DNA of 10,751 bases from Dehalococcoidia bacterium UBA6627 (GCA_002455955.1 DKLZ01000031.1:1-10751), one strand, 5' to 3'; positions 1 to 8,000 are shown, counted from the stretch's first letter. Made by a program: numbers and translations. The notes: generated by a model from the letters alone, not told the origin.

Positions 1-1
1 C

Positions 2-418
2 GGTGGAGCGAGTGTCGGTGACAATGTCTCTCTAGGAGATTCCGCTATTTCAACGGCGTTGCATGTGCTCTATCCACATGTTGGGCAGGGTGAGTCGATT
101 TCAGTGTTGCAAGCAACCGTCACTCGGAGGAGTGCTGTTACAGCGTCTATCGATTCTGCACAGCGCATCGCTCAGCTCCTTGACGTTTGGGTTGAGAACA
201 TGTCGCCAGTGGACGCCGTTCGTGCAGTCGCCGATGAAATTGAGGAGATTTATCGGACCGCGGATATGCCGTTACGGATAAGCGAACTTGGCTTGTCACA
301 AGATGATTTTCCGAGTATCGCCGATGCAACTCTGAAGAATTTTAATGCGAACAGCGGACTACGTAGCGCTGACGAACGACGGAGAGAAACCATCGATCTT
401 CTAGAAGCGGCATGGTAA
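2..418 (+). CDS. Iron-type alcohol dehydrogenase / maleylacetate reductase family, C-terminal part (cut by left edge)
   Basis: The frame is open from the window edge and ends at TAA 416-418, so about 138 C-terminal residues are visible; the TTG at 59 lies inside the conserved part and is not the true start. The family reduces or oxidises alcohols or maleylacetate with NAD(P) and usually Fe2+ or Zn2+. The segment TALHVLYPHVGQGES resembles the metal-binding His region (H..L....PHG.ANA), and the tail, with ADMPLRISELGLSQDDFPSI, a 'NFNANSG' stretch and a final LLEAAW, matches the family's all-helical C-terminal domain. In my alignment by eye the first metal His is kept (codon 62-64), but the second falls on Gln (codon 86-88). 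The gene converges on the GGT-like gene with a 46-bp gap in which I see no terminator. The family call is fairly safe; the substrate is unknown. Confidence 0.75.
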   Translation, partial: GGASVGDNVSLGDSAISTALHVLYPHVGQGESISVLQATVTRRSAVTASIDSAQRIAQLLDVWVENMSPVDAVRAVADEIEEIYRTADMPLRISELGLSQDDFPSIADATLKNFNANSGLRSADERRRETIDLLEAAW

Positions 419-464
419 TTGGTTTGCAGACGCACGACGCGGTATTGGTACGCGGAGAAGTGTA

Positions 465-2189
465 TCAGCGTCCCATCGCGTAGCAGTCTCTGCGAAAATC
501 AGCACCGGCGGTCAACGTTCCACGGTCGGAATCGATCTGTATCGCACAAAGGCCGCCAGCGAGGTAGTTCCGGTCACCCCAGTCTTTGACCTGGTGCCCG
601 CGTGCCGAGAGATCATCGATAGTCTTTTTCCCGATCCCAGACTCGCAGCGAAGCAAACCCGGTTCGTAACGACCATTCATACCTGTTAATGGAAAGCTGT
701 AGCTTGCGAACCGTGGCGCTTCTACGGCCTCTTGAGGGTTTAAGTCGAACACCGTGATATTTGCTAGGAGCTGTGTCATCGCTTGCACTTGTACATCAAG
801 GCCGGGTGTGCCGAACGTGAGGAACAATTTTCTGTCTCGAAACGCCATAGCCGGGTTGGGTGTCAGTCGTGGACGCTTGTTAGGTGCCAACACGGCCGGA
901 TGGTCAGGATCTAGCCAAGACTGAGACCCGCGAGACGAGATACCGAATCCGAGTTCTGGAATGTAGTTTTGGTAGGCATCGCTTGGAGTGGCCGAGAAAG
1001 CGTTGCCCCAACGATCGACTACGCAGATATAGCTAGTGTCTTCTGGGATGGGTGCTATTGCTGATTCCGGTATAGCCGGTGTTGGCCAATTACCGCGTGG
1101 TTCAGCTTGATGAGCGAAAGGATCACCGGGTGGAGGCATTTCAGGGTTAGCGTGAACGAGGTCGATTTCTGATTGGCGTTGCTCTGCGTAGGAGGGTGAC
1201 AGGAGCCCTTCTAAAGGAACTGGGACGAACTCAGGGTCACCGATGAAATAGTGTCGGTCCGCGAACGCTAGCTTGATCGCTTCGACTACTACGTGGATAT
1301 AGTCAGCACTGTTGTGGCCCAGAGCCGCGAGGTCGAAGCCGTTAAGTATTTGGAGTGTTTCGACTAGGGCAGGTCCCTGGCACCACGCTCCACACGCATT
1401 GATCGTCAGGTCACCAAAGCGTCCGGTCACGGGTGGTTCGATAGCAACCGTGAAGTTCGCAAGATCGCCGTAGCTCAGTAATCCGTCCTGCGCTTGTACA
1501 AAGGAACTGATTTCACTCGCTATATCTCCACGATAGAAGGAGTCACGTGCAGCACGAATACCCGATTCACGCCCGGAACCATCCGATGCTTTTTCAGCAT
1601 CGATTAGGCGGCCGAAGGTCTCAGCGAGCTGCGGCTGCTTAAGGAGTTCACCTTCTGTGAGAAGTTCGTTGTTCGGTTTTAGAAGGTTTCGGAGGCCAGG
1701 AGATGTTTCCATCAGTGGCTCCATTTCAGGAAGGAAGTGCGCTAGTGTTCCTTGGACTACGAACCCATCGCGGCATATTTCTAGAGCAGGTGCGACTACT
1801 TGTTCGAACGGCATGGTGCCAAACCGTTCAAGTGATGTAAGCCACGCATCAGGTGCTGCGGGAGTTACGCAGCGAAGAATCGGTGAGGGCAGCGACCCGT
1901 TTGTGCGGTTGATAATGGCCTCAAGAGTTGCAGCCTCGGGCCAACGACCAAGTCCACTGACAGTTGCGACTTCTCCGCAGTCGGCGTCGTAGATCATTAC
2001 TGGCGCTACACCACCGAAACTCACCCACTGGGGGAGTGTCACCCCAAGAACGATACCAGCAGCTACTCCAGCATCGATCGCGTTTCCGCCATCTTCTAGG
2101 ATCCGGTACCCCGCTGCTGTCGCCAGATAGTGCCCCGAAGACACCATGTGTGTGACCCCACGGACTGCAGGTCGCTGTGATGTTGTCAT
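465..2189 (-). CDS. Gamma-glutamyltransferase-like Ntn-hydrolase (GGT/acylase family)
   Basis: This 574-residue protein has the full length of the GGT superfamily, whose members are made as one chain and cut before a Thr that becomes the N-terminal nucleophile. The N-terminal motif GGNAIDAGVAAG is typical, and the cleavage region PIPEDTSYICVVDRWGNAFS places the nucleophile at Thr385 (codon 1035-1037). The end (GGLCAIQID, then TAGADFRRDCYAMG) matches the family's closing GGG.Q.I and G..D.R.DG.A motifs. The usual gamma-glutamyl-binding motifs are not recognisable: the PLSSM motif is replaced by PRLTPNPAM (439-447) and the NN.MDDF motif by SRGSQSWLD. It may therefore cleave another amide. No signal peptide is seen, so a cytoplasmic location is likely. 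The ATG at 2189 has GAGG 6 nt upstream and an in-frame stop further up. It is the last gene of the minus-strand block, 79 nt after the CoA-transferase. Confidence 0.88.
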   Translation of the reverse strand: MTTSQRPAVRGVTHMVSSGHYLATAAGYRILEDGGNAIDAGVAAGIVLGVTLPQWVSFGGVAPVMIYDADCGEVATVSGLGRWPEAATLEAIINRTNGSLPSPILRCVTPAAPDAWLTSLERFGTMPFEQVVAPALEICRDGFVVQGTLAHFLPEMEPLMETSPGLRNLLKPNNELLTEGELLKQPQLAETFGRLIDAEKASDGSGRESGIRAARDSFYRGDIASEISSFVQAQDGLLSYGDLANFTVAIEPPVTGRFGDLTINACGAWCQGPALVETLQILNGFDLAALGHNSADYIHVVVEAIKLAFADRHYFIGDPEFVPVPLEGLLSPSYAEQRQSEIDLVHANPEMPPPGDPFAHQAEPRGNWPTPAIPESAIAPIPEDTSYICVVDRWGNAFSATPSDAYQNYIPELGFGISSRGSQSWLDPDHPAVLAPNKRPRLTPNPAMAFRDRKLFLTFGTPGLDVQVQAMTQLLANITVFDLNPQEAVEAPRFASYSFPLTGMNGRYEPGLLRCESGIGKKTIDDLSARGHQVKDWGDRNYLAGGLCAIQIDSDRGTLTAGADFRRDCYAMGR

Positions 2190-2195
2190 TAGTCG

Positions 2196-2199
2196 CCTC
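2196..2199 (-). promoter_or_regulatory. Ribosome binding site of the GGT-like gene
   Basis: On the minus strand GAGG lies 6 nt before the ATG at 2189. It supports that start over the in-frame positions further inside. Confidence 0.6.
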
Positions 2200-2268
2200 G
2201 TGATTGGCGATACGGCATGTTTTTATCAATATCGCTGTGCTGGTGGATCATCCTGATCGACATATTCA

Positions 2269-4704
2269 CTAAATCACGATGTCGTTCATGATTAACTCGT
2301 CGCATTCCTCTTGTGAAAGTCCTAACACCTCACGGAGCACGTATTCGTTGTGTTCTCCAAGCATTGGTGCACGTTCGATAATTCGTGTCTGTTCGTCTGT
2401 AAAACGGATCGGTTCACCTGTAACTGCGATATCCCATTCCGGATCACTAGGTTGATGGATATGCTGATAATGCGATGAGAAGCCTTCGTCGATTTCGATC
2501 AGGTCTTGCAAATTCTCAACAGGGCTAGCAGCGATACCCACCCTCTGCAGACGTGTTGCCAAGTCCCAACGGTCACCTGTCGCTGTCCAGTTCGAGATAA
2601 TCTTGTCGAGCTCACTCTCGTTTAGCTTCCGTTGTACGTGATTGGAGAATCGATCATCGTCCGCTAGTTCCGGTCGCCCCATCGCTTCGATAAGAGCGAT
2701 CCATTGCTTGTCTCCGTCGACAGCGAGTGCCACCCATTCGTCTTCACCTGTTGTTCGGTAGACCCCGTGAGGAGAATAATTCTGGTCTGTGTTGCCAGGT
2801 CGTGGAGGAAGTTCCCCTGTATGCGCGAAATGCATCCACTCTGCACCGGCTAAAGACACCGTAGCTGAAAGTTGTGACAATTCGATTTCGCGACCTGTAC
2901 CAGTTTGTTCACGAGCACGTAGTGCGGCGAGAATTGTGGTTACGAGTAGATGTGGTGAGGTGAAGTCTGGGTAAGCGACCCCCATACCTCTAGGTGAACG
3001 GCCGGGGAATCCGGCGAGGAAGTTCAAACCCGATGCAGCCATCAGTAGGTTACCGAGAGTGCGTTTACTTGACCATGGTCCGTCACCACCGACGCCGGGT
3101 AGCTGGAGCAGAATGATTCCAGGGTTGATTTTTCGGAGTTCTTCGTACGGGAAACCCATACGTGTAAACGCTCCGGCAGAGTAATTGTTGACAATGACAT
3201 CTGATTTCGCGACCAGTTGGCGAACGAGTTCTTTCCCACGTTCAGTGGTGAGGTTGATTGTGACAGATTTCTTGCCACCGTTGGCGCTGTTGAACTGATC
3301 ACCGATATTTGGCTCGATACGTCCATTTGGCAGAGGTTGATTGCGCAGTGCGTCGGGTCGAAGGCTTGACTCGATTTTGATTACTTCTGCTCCAAAATTT
3401 GCGAACATTCTCGTACCGAGCGGTCCAGCAAGTACCCACGTGAAGTCGAGAACGCGTATTCCGCTCAGTGGCATGCGTGGAACGGACGTCTTCGGGTTTG
3501 AGGTTTTATTGTCTTGAGTGAAATTGAGGAGTTCACCGATTGGGCGCTCTCCAAGTATAGGTGAGCTGGAGATCGGAATTGGCGGCTGAATTGAGTCGAC
3601 CGGGCTGCGACTGTATGACAGTGAATGTCCCAATGCAGGTGCATTCACGTCCTGAAACTGCATTTCTTTTTCGTAGTGCTCCGTCTCAATCATTTCAGGA
3701 AAGCTCAATGTTGGCATCGCAGCATGACCGCCATCCCATAGACTGCGGAGGAATTCATCCCGTGGCAATTTAGCTGCGAGCTCTCGAGCAAGGTCTTGAA
3801 GCGGATTCTCAAGGTGTTGCCATGTGGCCTGGCCGCGCGAGTGGATCACATCATGGTCGTCAGGCGTGAGGTTGTGATCGACTCCTGCCGCGTCAAGCAT
3901 CGACAGAAACGTACCAAGGTGCAGTGGTGAAATGTTGCACCCTACCCATTTGCCATCCGCACACTTAATTGTCTGACTTAGTGCTGGTCGCACTGGAATC
4001 TCTTTGCGCCAGAACCAGGTGTTGGGATTTGAAGTTTGTACTGTGGCGAATGCAGTTGCTTCTTGCATCGAAATGTCTACGTGCGCACCATCGCCATATA
4101 CGTCTCGTCCTCTCAAGCCGACGAGTGCTGCAGTTGCTGCTGTGAGTCCTGACATCGTGTGGGCGGGGAATGCTGGCCCATGAGTTGGAGGATCTTCGAT
4201 GTCACCCGTCACTTGAAGCAATCCAGCGGCCGCCGATGCTGTCAGGTCGGTAGCTTTCCAATCGCGACGTGGTCCCTGACGGCCGAATGGACTGACAGAG
4301 ATGAAAATTAGGTCAGGGTTGATTCTTTGCAGGTCATCGTAGCCGAGACCGTGAGCGCTCATTTGATCGGGATGCCCAGTTTCAATCAGTATGTCGATAC
4401 CGCCCACGAGTTCACGTAACTGGTTAGCGCCAGTGTCGGTAGAGATGTCAAGTACCACGGATCGTTTGTTCGCATTGAAGTACAGGTGCTGATAAGACCG
4501 ATTCACTTCAGGTTCATCGTTCAGGAAGGGCGCCAAATGACGTGTGTGAACACCATTTGGTGGTTCCACGAGTGTGACGTCGGCGCCAAGGTCGGCGAGT
4601 ACTCTGCCTGCTAGGGCAGCTCGCTCATCGGCGAGGTCAAGAACACGTATGCCAGTGAGTGGTAATTCACCTTTAAATTCGTTGTAGGGATGGTTATTGG
4701 TCAA
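2269..4704 (-). CDS. Tandem two-domain class III CoA-transferase (CaiB/BaiF type)
   Basis: Two complete family III CoA-transferase units are fused in 811 residues: domain 1 about 15-395, starting LPLTGIRVLDLAD, and domain 2 about 411-811, starting MPLSGIRVLDFTW, joined by a short polar linker (about 396-410). These enzymes move CoA from an acyl-CoA donor to a carboxylic acid through an aspartyl-CoA ester. The conserved catalytic position reads AHTMSGL in domain 1 (His182) but YPDFTSP in domain 2 (Asp580), so only the second half appears catalytic. Single-domain relatives are about 400 residues; tandem fusions are known, for example DddD, the DMSP CoA-transferase/lyase, but I see no proof of that substrate here. 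The start is TTG within TTGA, overlapping the upstream carboxyltransferase stop by 4 nt, with only a weak AGG 9 nt upstream. This suggests translational coupling. The TTG start fits because the domain begins about 14 residues later. Confidence 0.92.
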   Translation of the reverse strand: MTNNHPYNEFKGELPLTGIRVLDLADERAALAGRVLADLGADVTLVEPPNGVHTRHLAPFLNDEPEVNRSYQHLYFNANKRSVVLDISTDTGANQLRELVGGIDILIETGHPDQMSAHGLGYDDLQRINPDLIFISVSPFGRQGPRRDWKATDLTASAAAGLLQVTGDIEDPPTHGPAFPAHTMSGLTAATAALVGLRGRDVYGDGAHVDISMQEATAFATVQTSNPNTWFWRKEIPVRPALSQTIKCADGKWVGCNISPLHLGTFLSMLDAAGVDHNLTPDDHDVIHSRGQATWQHLENPLQDLARELAAKLPRDEFLRSLWDGGHAAMPTLSFPEMIETEHYEKEMQFQDVNAPALGHSLSYSRSPVDSIQPPIPISSSPILGERPIGELLNFTQDNKTSNPKTSVPRMPLSGIRVLDFTWVLAGPLGTRMFANFGAEVIKIESSLRPDALRNQPLPNGRIEPNIGDQFNSANGGKKSVTINLTTERGKELVRQLVAKSDVIVNNYSAGAFTRMGFPYEELRKINPGIILLQLPGVGGDGPWSSKRTLGNLLMAASGLNFLAGFPGRSPRGMGVAYPDFTSPHLLVTTILAALRAREQTGTGREIELSQLSATVSLAGAEWMHFAHTGELPPRPGNTDQNYSPHGVYRTTGEDEWVALAVDGDKQWIALIEAMGRPELADDDRFSNHVQRKLNESELDKIISNWTATGDRWDLATRLQRVGIAASPVENLQDLIEIDEGFSSHYQHIHQPSDPEWDIAVTGEPIRFTDEQTRIIERAPMLGEHNEYVLREVLGLSQEECDELIMNDIVI

Positions 4705-6287
4705 GGTCGAACGCCTGCTTTTGATTTAACCCCTAACTGAGTCGAGAGTGTTTCGTATGCAAGCTCCAGAAATCGGTGGATATAGCTGCGTGTCTGACGA
4801 GGATCGATGATGTCTTCAATTCCGAATGCTTCTGCGGTTCGGAACGGGTTTCGAAACTGTAGTAAATGAGCCTCTATCTCAGCGCGGCGCTGGTCAGGAT
4901 CTGGTGCACTTTCAATTTCACGCCGGTACGCTGCAGCAACACCACCTTCGATCGGGATTGAACCCCAATCGCCGGAAGGCCAACCGACGCGATAATTGAT
5001 CCCGCCGACGTTCGCTGTTGCTTGACCTGCCATACCGAAATTTTTGCGCGTAATTACCGTAAACACTGGGACGGTCGCCAGATAAGTTGCCCAGTATGCG
5101 CGCATGCCATGGCGCAGGGTTCCGGTGCTTTCGGCACGTGGTCCGATCATGAAACCAGGAACGTCTGCAAGGAACACGATCGGGATGTGGAAGTGGTCGC
5201 AGAGTTCGACGAAATGGCCCTGTTTGTCAGCTGAATCAGCCGACATCGCACCAGCGATGTCGTTGGGATTATTCGCCACGATGCCAACTGTGTAACCGCC
5301 GATACGTGCAAAAATGGTATGAATTGATGCACCGAACTCAGGCTTAATTTCGAAGTAGTCGCCGTCATCGACAATGAGTTCGATTACACGGCGCATGTCA
5401 TACGCTTTGGTTCGTTCACGTGGGATGATCGATAAAAGTTCTGGCTCTTCACGGTCTACTGGGTCGTTGGTGGGCAATACAGGTGGTTGCTGATAAACAT
5501 TATTTGGCATGTACGAGAGAAATTTCTTTATCTGCCAGAATGAGTCTGATTCATCTTTAGCTCGATTATCGATCGCGCCTGATTTGGCGATGTGGATCTC
5601 TGGGCCACCTAGCTCTTCTTTCGTTACGTCCTGACCAAGAGCACGCTTAACTAATGGTGGCCCTGCTGCAAACAGTGATCCTTGTGGTGTCATGACTGTG
5701 AAGTGGCCGAGCATTGCGCTAGCTGCGACCCCACCGGCAGTTGCTCCGGAAACCGTATACATAACCGGTACTTCTTGGCCAGCTCGGATGTCTGGTCCAA
5801 ATACATCAAAGGAACTGGGGAGATGGCCGTATCCGTCTCCTTCAGCAGCGACATTTGCTCCTGCGCCTTCATGAAATGTGATCAAAGGGATACGGTATTC
5901 ACGTGCCATATCTGCAAGGAATAGGCTTTTGAATCGTTCCTGTGTGCTGATGTCAGCAGCTCCCCCACTGACAGTGAAATCGTTTCCACCAACCACCACA
6001 CGACGTCCGTCAATCATCGCGAGCCCGCCTACGTATGGCAGAGGCTTGAAGTCGATGAACTTGCCATCCTGATATTCACCATATCCGGCGAGTCCACCGA
6101 TTTCATGAAAGCTGCCAGGATCAACGAGTTCATTGATCCGTTCGCGGATCGTAAGTTTTCCAAATTCATGGTGACGATTAACACGCTCTTCTCCACCCAT
6201 CTTAAGGGCGAGGCGTTTTCGTTCGTTGAGCTCATCGACCTCTGGTTGCCAGTCCTGAGGAGTTTTGTTTGTTTCTTCGTTACTCAT
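4701..6287 (-). CDS. Acyl-CoA carboxylase beta-type carboxyltransferase (paralog A)
   Basis: The 528-residue length and whole-length match are typical of the PccB/MccB/MmdA carboxyltransferases, which move CO2 between carboxybiotin and an acyl-CoA. The opening (KMGGEERVNRHHEFGKLTIRE) is the family's GG..R...H..GKLT.RERI motif. The N-terminal crotonase-like half keeps the oxyanion motif at TAGGV (183-187) and EELGGPEIH (225-232). The C-terminal half has VGIVANNP (334-341) and ADVPGFMIGP (374-383). The C-terminal oxyanion motif, usually (F/Y)GGAYD in propionyl-CoA enzymes, reads FGMAGQ (417-422), so the Asp that helps set acyl specificity in PccB is replaced by Gln. The substrate is therefore probably not plain propionyl-CoA. 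The ATG has TAGGAG 7 nt upstream. It lies 128 nt after paralog B and overlaps the CoA-transferase gene. No biotin subunit is adjacent. Confidence 0.92.
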   Translation of the reverse strand: MSNEETNKTPQDWQPEVDELNERKRLALKMGGEERVNRHHEFGKLTIRERINELVDPGSFHEIGGLAGYGEYQDGKFIDFKPLPYVGGLAMIDGRRVVVGGNDFTVSGGAADISTQERFKSLFLADMAREYRIPLITFHEGAGANVAAEGDGYGHLPSSFDVFGPDIRAGQEVPVMYTVSGATAGGVAASAMLGHFTVMTPQGSLFAAGPPLVKRALGQDVTKEELGGPEIHIAKSGAIDNRAKDESDSFWQIKKFLSYMPNNVYQQPPVLPTNDPVDREEPELLSIIPRERTKAYDMRRVIELIVDDGDYFEIKPEFGASIHTIFARIGGYTVGIVANNPNDIAGAMSADSADKQGHFVELCDHFHIPIVFLADVPGFMIGPRAESTGTLRHGMRAYWATYLATVPVFTVITRKNFGMAGQATANVGGINYRVGWPSGDWGSIPIEGGVAAAYRREIESAPDPDQRRAEIEAHLLQFRNPFRTAEAFGIEDIIDPRQTRSYIHRFLELAYETLSTQLGVKSKAGVRP

Positions 6288-6415
6288 GAATCTTCTCCTA
6301 CGCGGTCTACGTGTCGAGTCGTTGTGTCTCCAGTGATGGAATATTCTGCTGACGTAAACGCAGAGTGTACGTCTTCATTGTTGATGGTCTGCAGCTGCTC
6401 GAACGAAACTGTCCC
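6288..6415 (-). other. Open spacer between paralogs B and A, no proven gene
   Basis: After the TAG of paralog B the same frame continues open for 42 codons and ends at a TGA that overlaps the ATG of paralog A as ATGA. It contains no ATG, GTG or TTG codon (only a CTG at codon 8), so it cannot be called a gene. A 23-codon ATG ORF in another frame (6378-6307) has no ribosome binding site. No terminator-like hairpin with a U-run is seen, so the two genes are probably co-transcribed. Confidence 0.4.
6295..6300 (-). promoter_or_regulatory. Ribosome binding site of paralog A
   Basis: On the minus strand TAGGAG lies 7 nt before the ATG at 6287 and supports independent initiation despite the upstream gene. 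Confidence 0.75.
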
Positions 6416-7972
6416 CTACGGTCTATAGGTGGGTCCTATACCTGGACCTAGTTGAGTCTTAATTACGCCTTGTGCCATGTCGACGAAGTCACACATGATC
6501 GCACGAGTGTCTCGTGGATCGATGAGGTCGAGGCCGCTTGCTTCCGCGGTACGAAACGGCGAGGCGATGCGTTGAAAGGAATTCTCGATTTCGAGCCTTT
6601 TCGCTTCGGGATCATCGGCCGCTTCGATCACACGACGGAAAGCTGCACTGGTGCCGCCTTCAATATGCATCGATCCCCAATGGCCAGACACCCAAGCGTA
6701 ACGACGGAACATATGAGGGCCTGGTCGAAATTGCAGACTACCGGCTAAGCCGAATGATTGACGGCAGATGAATGAAATCCAGGGCATCTTGCTCTGCACG
6801 ATCGAATAGAGAAGCCGTGCTCCGGAGCGTTCGATTCCATTCATTTCGGACTCCGGGCCTACCATAAATCCCGGATCGTCCATCAGTACAACCATAGGAA
6901 TATGGAAGGTGTCGCAGAGTTGGACCAGACGTGCTGATTTCTCAGCTGCATCGGAGTCCATGGACCCGCCTCGGCGATTAGGGTTGTTTGCCATGACGCC
7001 TACCGGATATCCGTCTGCTCGGGCAAGTCCGATGATGCGTGATGAACCATAATCCGGGGCGATTTCGAAAAAAGAGCCTTCGTCGAGGACACCTTCGATA
7101 ATCACCCGCGGGTTATAGGGCTTTCGTTTATCTCGAGGAATGAGTGAGAGTAACCGCTCGTCTCGGCGATTTGGGTCATCTGTTGATTCTATGCGGGGCG
7201 GCATCTCCCAGACGTTGTCAGGGAGATAACTTAGGAATTGTTTGACCTGAGAGATCGCATCCGCTTCATCCTCGGCAATGTTATCGACTACGCCACTAAT
7301 CTTTGTATGTATTTCAGAACCACCGAGAACATCTTTGTCGATATCTAGATTTAAGGCTGCCTTCACAACCGGTGGCCCACCTGGAAATACTTGGCCGGTA
7401 CCCTTCGCCATCACGCTGAAATGGCTCAATGGTGGGATTGGCGCGGAACCGCCCGCAGCTGGGCCGAGGACAGCCGTTACGACCGGTGAGATACTGAGAA
7501 GGTTGCAATAGTTGCTGAAGTCACCATCCGGGATATAGGTACGACCAAGGTCGTCGAATTCTTGGACACTTCCTCCGGCTCCGTCGAGTAAGTTGATATT
7601 TGGGAGCCGCAGCTGATTAGCGTCTGGATGACCATGGCCAATGTCTACTCCACCATCATCAGTACGGGCTGTTCCCCCACGGATTGTGAAGTCTTGACCG
7701 CTGACATGAACCCGACGTCCGTTGACTTTTGCTAAACCACGGACACGTGATACCGGGCTGAAGCTTTCAAGCTCACCAGCATCGTTGTAAACAGTTCTGC
7801 CCTGTAGTTTGCCCATCTCATCGAAAGTGCCTGGGTCGGCGAGAAGGTCGATGCGCTCTCGAATAGTGAGCTTTCCATGGCTATGCTGGCGGTCGACTCC
7901 CTCGGGGCCGCCCATCTCCTCTTTAAGGGAGTGGCGACGGGCGAGTTCATCGATTTCTGGTTGCCAGGTCAT
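6416..7972 (-). CDS. Acyl-CoA carboxylase beta-type carboxyltransferase (paralog B)
   Basis: This 518-residue member of the same family is the first gene of the minus-strand block. It opens TWQPEIDEL...GGPEGVDRQHSHGKLTIRER. The N-half oxyanion motif PAAGGSAP (171-178) and the LGGSEIH motif (216-222) are intact. The C half has VGVMANNPNRRGG (324-336) and MDDPGFMVGP (364-373), with DDPGF where relatives usually have DVPGF. Its second oxyanion motif is FGLAGS (407-412) in place of FGGAYD. By eye it is closer to the plus-strand paralog than to paralog A, sharing for example the GGxEGxDRQH and TDDPNRR motifs. GAGGAG lies 6 nt before the ATG. The stop is TAG at 6416-6418; the frame after it stays open for 42 further codons up to the start of paralog A. 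Function in CO2 transfer to or from an acyl-CoA is inferred from family; the acyl group is unknown. Confidence 0.9.
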   Translation of the reverse strand: MTWQPEIDELARRHSLKEEMGGPEGVDRQHSHGKLTIRERIDLLADPGTFDEMGKLQGRTVYNDAGELESFSPVSRVRGLAKVNGRRVHVSGQDFTIRGGTARTDDGGVDIGHGHPDANQLRLPNINLLDGAGGSVQEFDDLGRTYIPDGDFSNYCNLLSISPVVTAVLGPAAGGSAPIPPLSHFSVMAKGTGQVFPGGPPVVKAALNLDIDKDVLGGSEIHTKISGVVDNIAEDEADAISQVKQFLSYLPDNVWEMPPRIESTDDPNRRDERLLSLIPRDKRKPYNPRVIIEGVLDEGSFFEIAPDYGSSRIIGLARADGYPVGVMANNPNRRGGSMDSDAAEKSARLVQLCDTFHIPMVVLMDDPGFMVGPESEMNGIERSGARLLYSIVQSKMPWISFICRQSFGLAGSLQFRPGPHMFRRYAWVSGHWGSMHIEGGTSAAFRRVIEAADDPEAKRLEIENSFQRIASPFRTAEASGLDLIDPRDTRAIMCDFVDMAQGVIKTQLGPGIGPTYRP

Positions 7973-7978
7973 ATGTCT

Positions 7979-7984
7979 CTCCTC
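7979..7984 (-). promoter_or_regulatory. Ribosome binding site of paralog B
   Basis: On the minus strand GAGGAG lies 6 nt before the ATG at 7972 and supports that start. Confidence 0.75.
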
Positions 7985-8000
7985 TAGGTCGATTGTTTGT

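Noticed and set aside
439..449. The 11-mer gcggtattggt occurs both here and at 10066-10076, each time after a stop codon at a convergent junction
   Set aside because: Shared 11-mers are expected by chance several times in a 10.7-kb window, and no longer flank is shared, so this is not evidence of a repeat or attachment site.
1921..2229. Minus-strand 102-residue ORF overlapping the start of the GGT-like gene
   Set aside because: It is an out-of-frame shadow; the GGT frame has the family motifs and the ribosome binding site.
2246..2258. Hairpin gatca-tcc-tgatc just after the CoA-transferase stop, as a terminator
   Set aside because: The arms are only 5 bp, and no U-run follows on the minus strand, so it does not support a transcription stop before the GGT-like gene.
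2269..4704. Naming the tandem CoA-transferase DddD
   Set aside because: The two-domain build and the single Asp fit, but there are no other DMSP genes nearby and tandem class III enzymes have other substrates, so the name would be a guess.
6307..6378. Small 23-codon minus-strand ORF starting MKTYTLRL, resembling the start of a biotin carrier protein
   Set aside because: It has no ribosome binding site, no biotin attachment motif and is far too short for a carrier domain.
6105..6428. Plus-strand 107-residue ORF across the paralog A start and the spacer
   Set aside because: It lies antisense to a well supported gene, has no ribosome binding site and its translation resembles no protein family I know.
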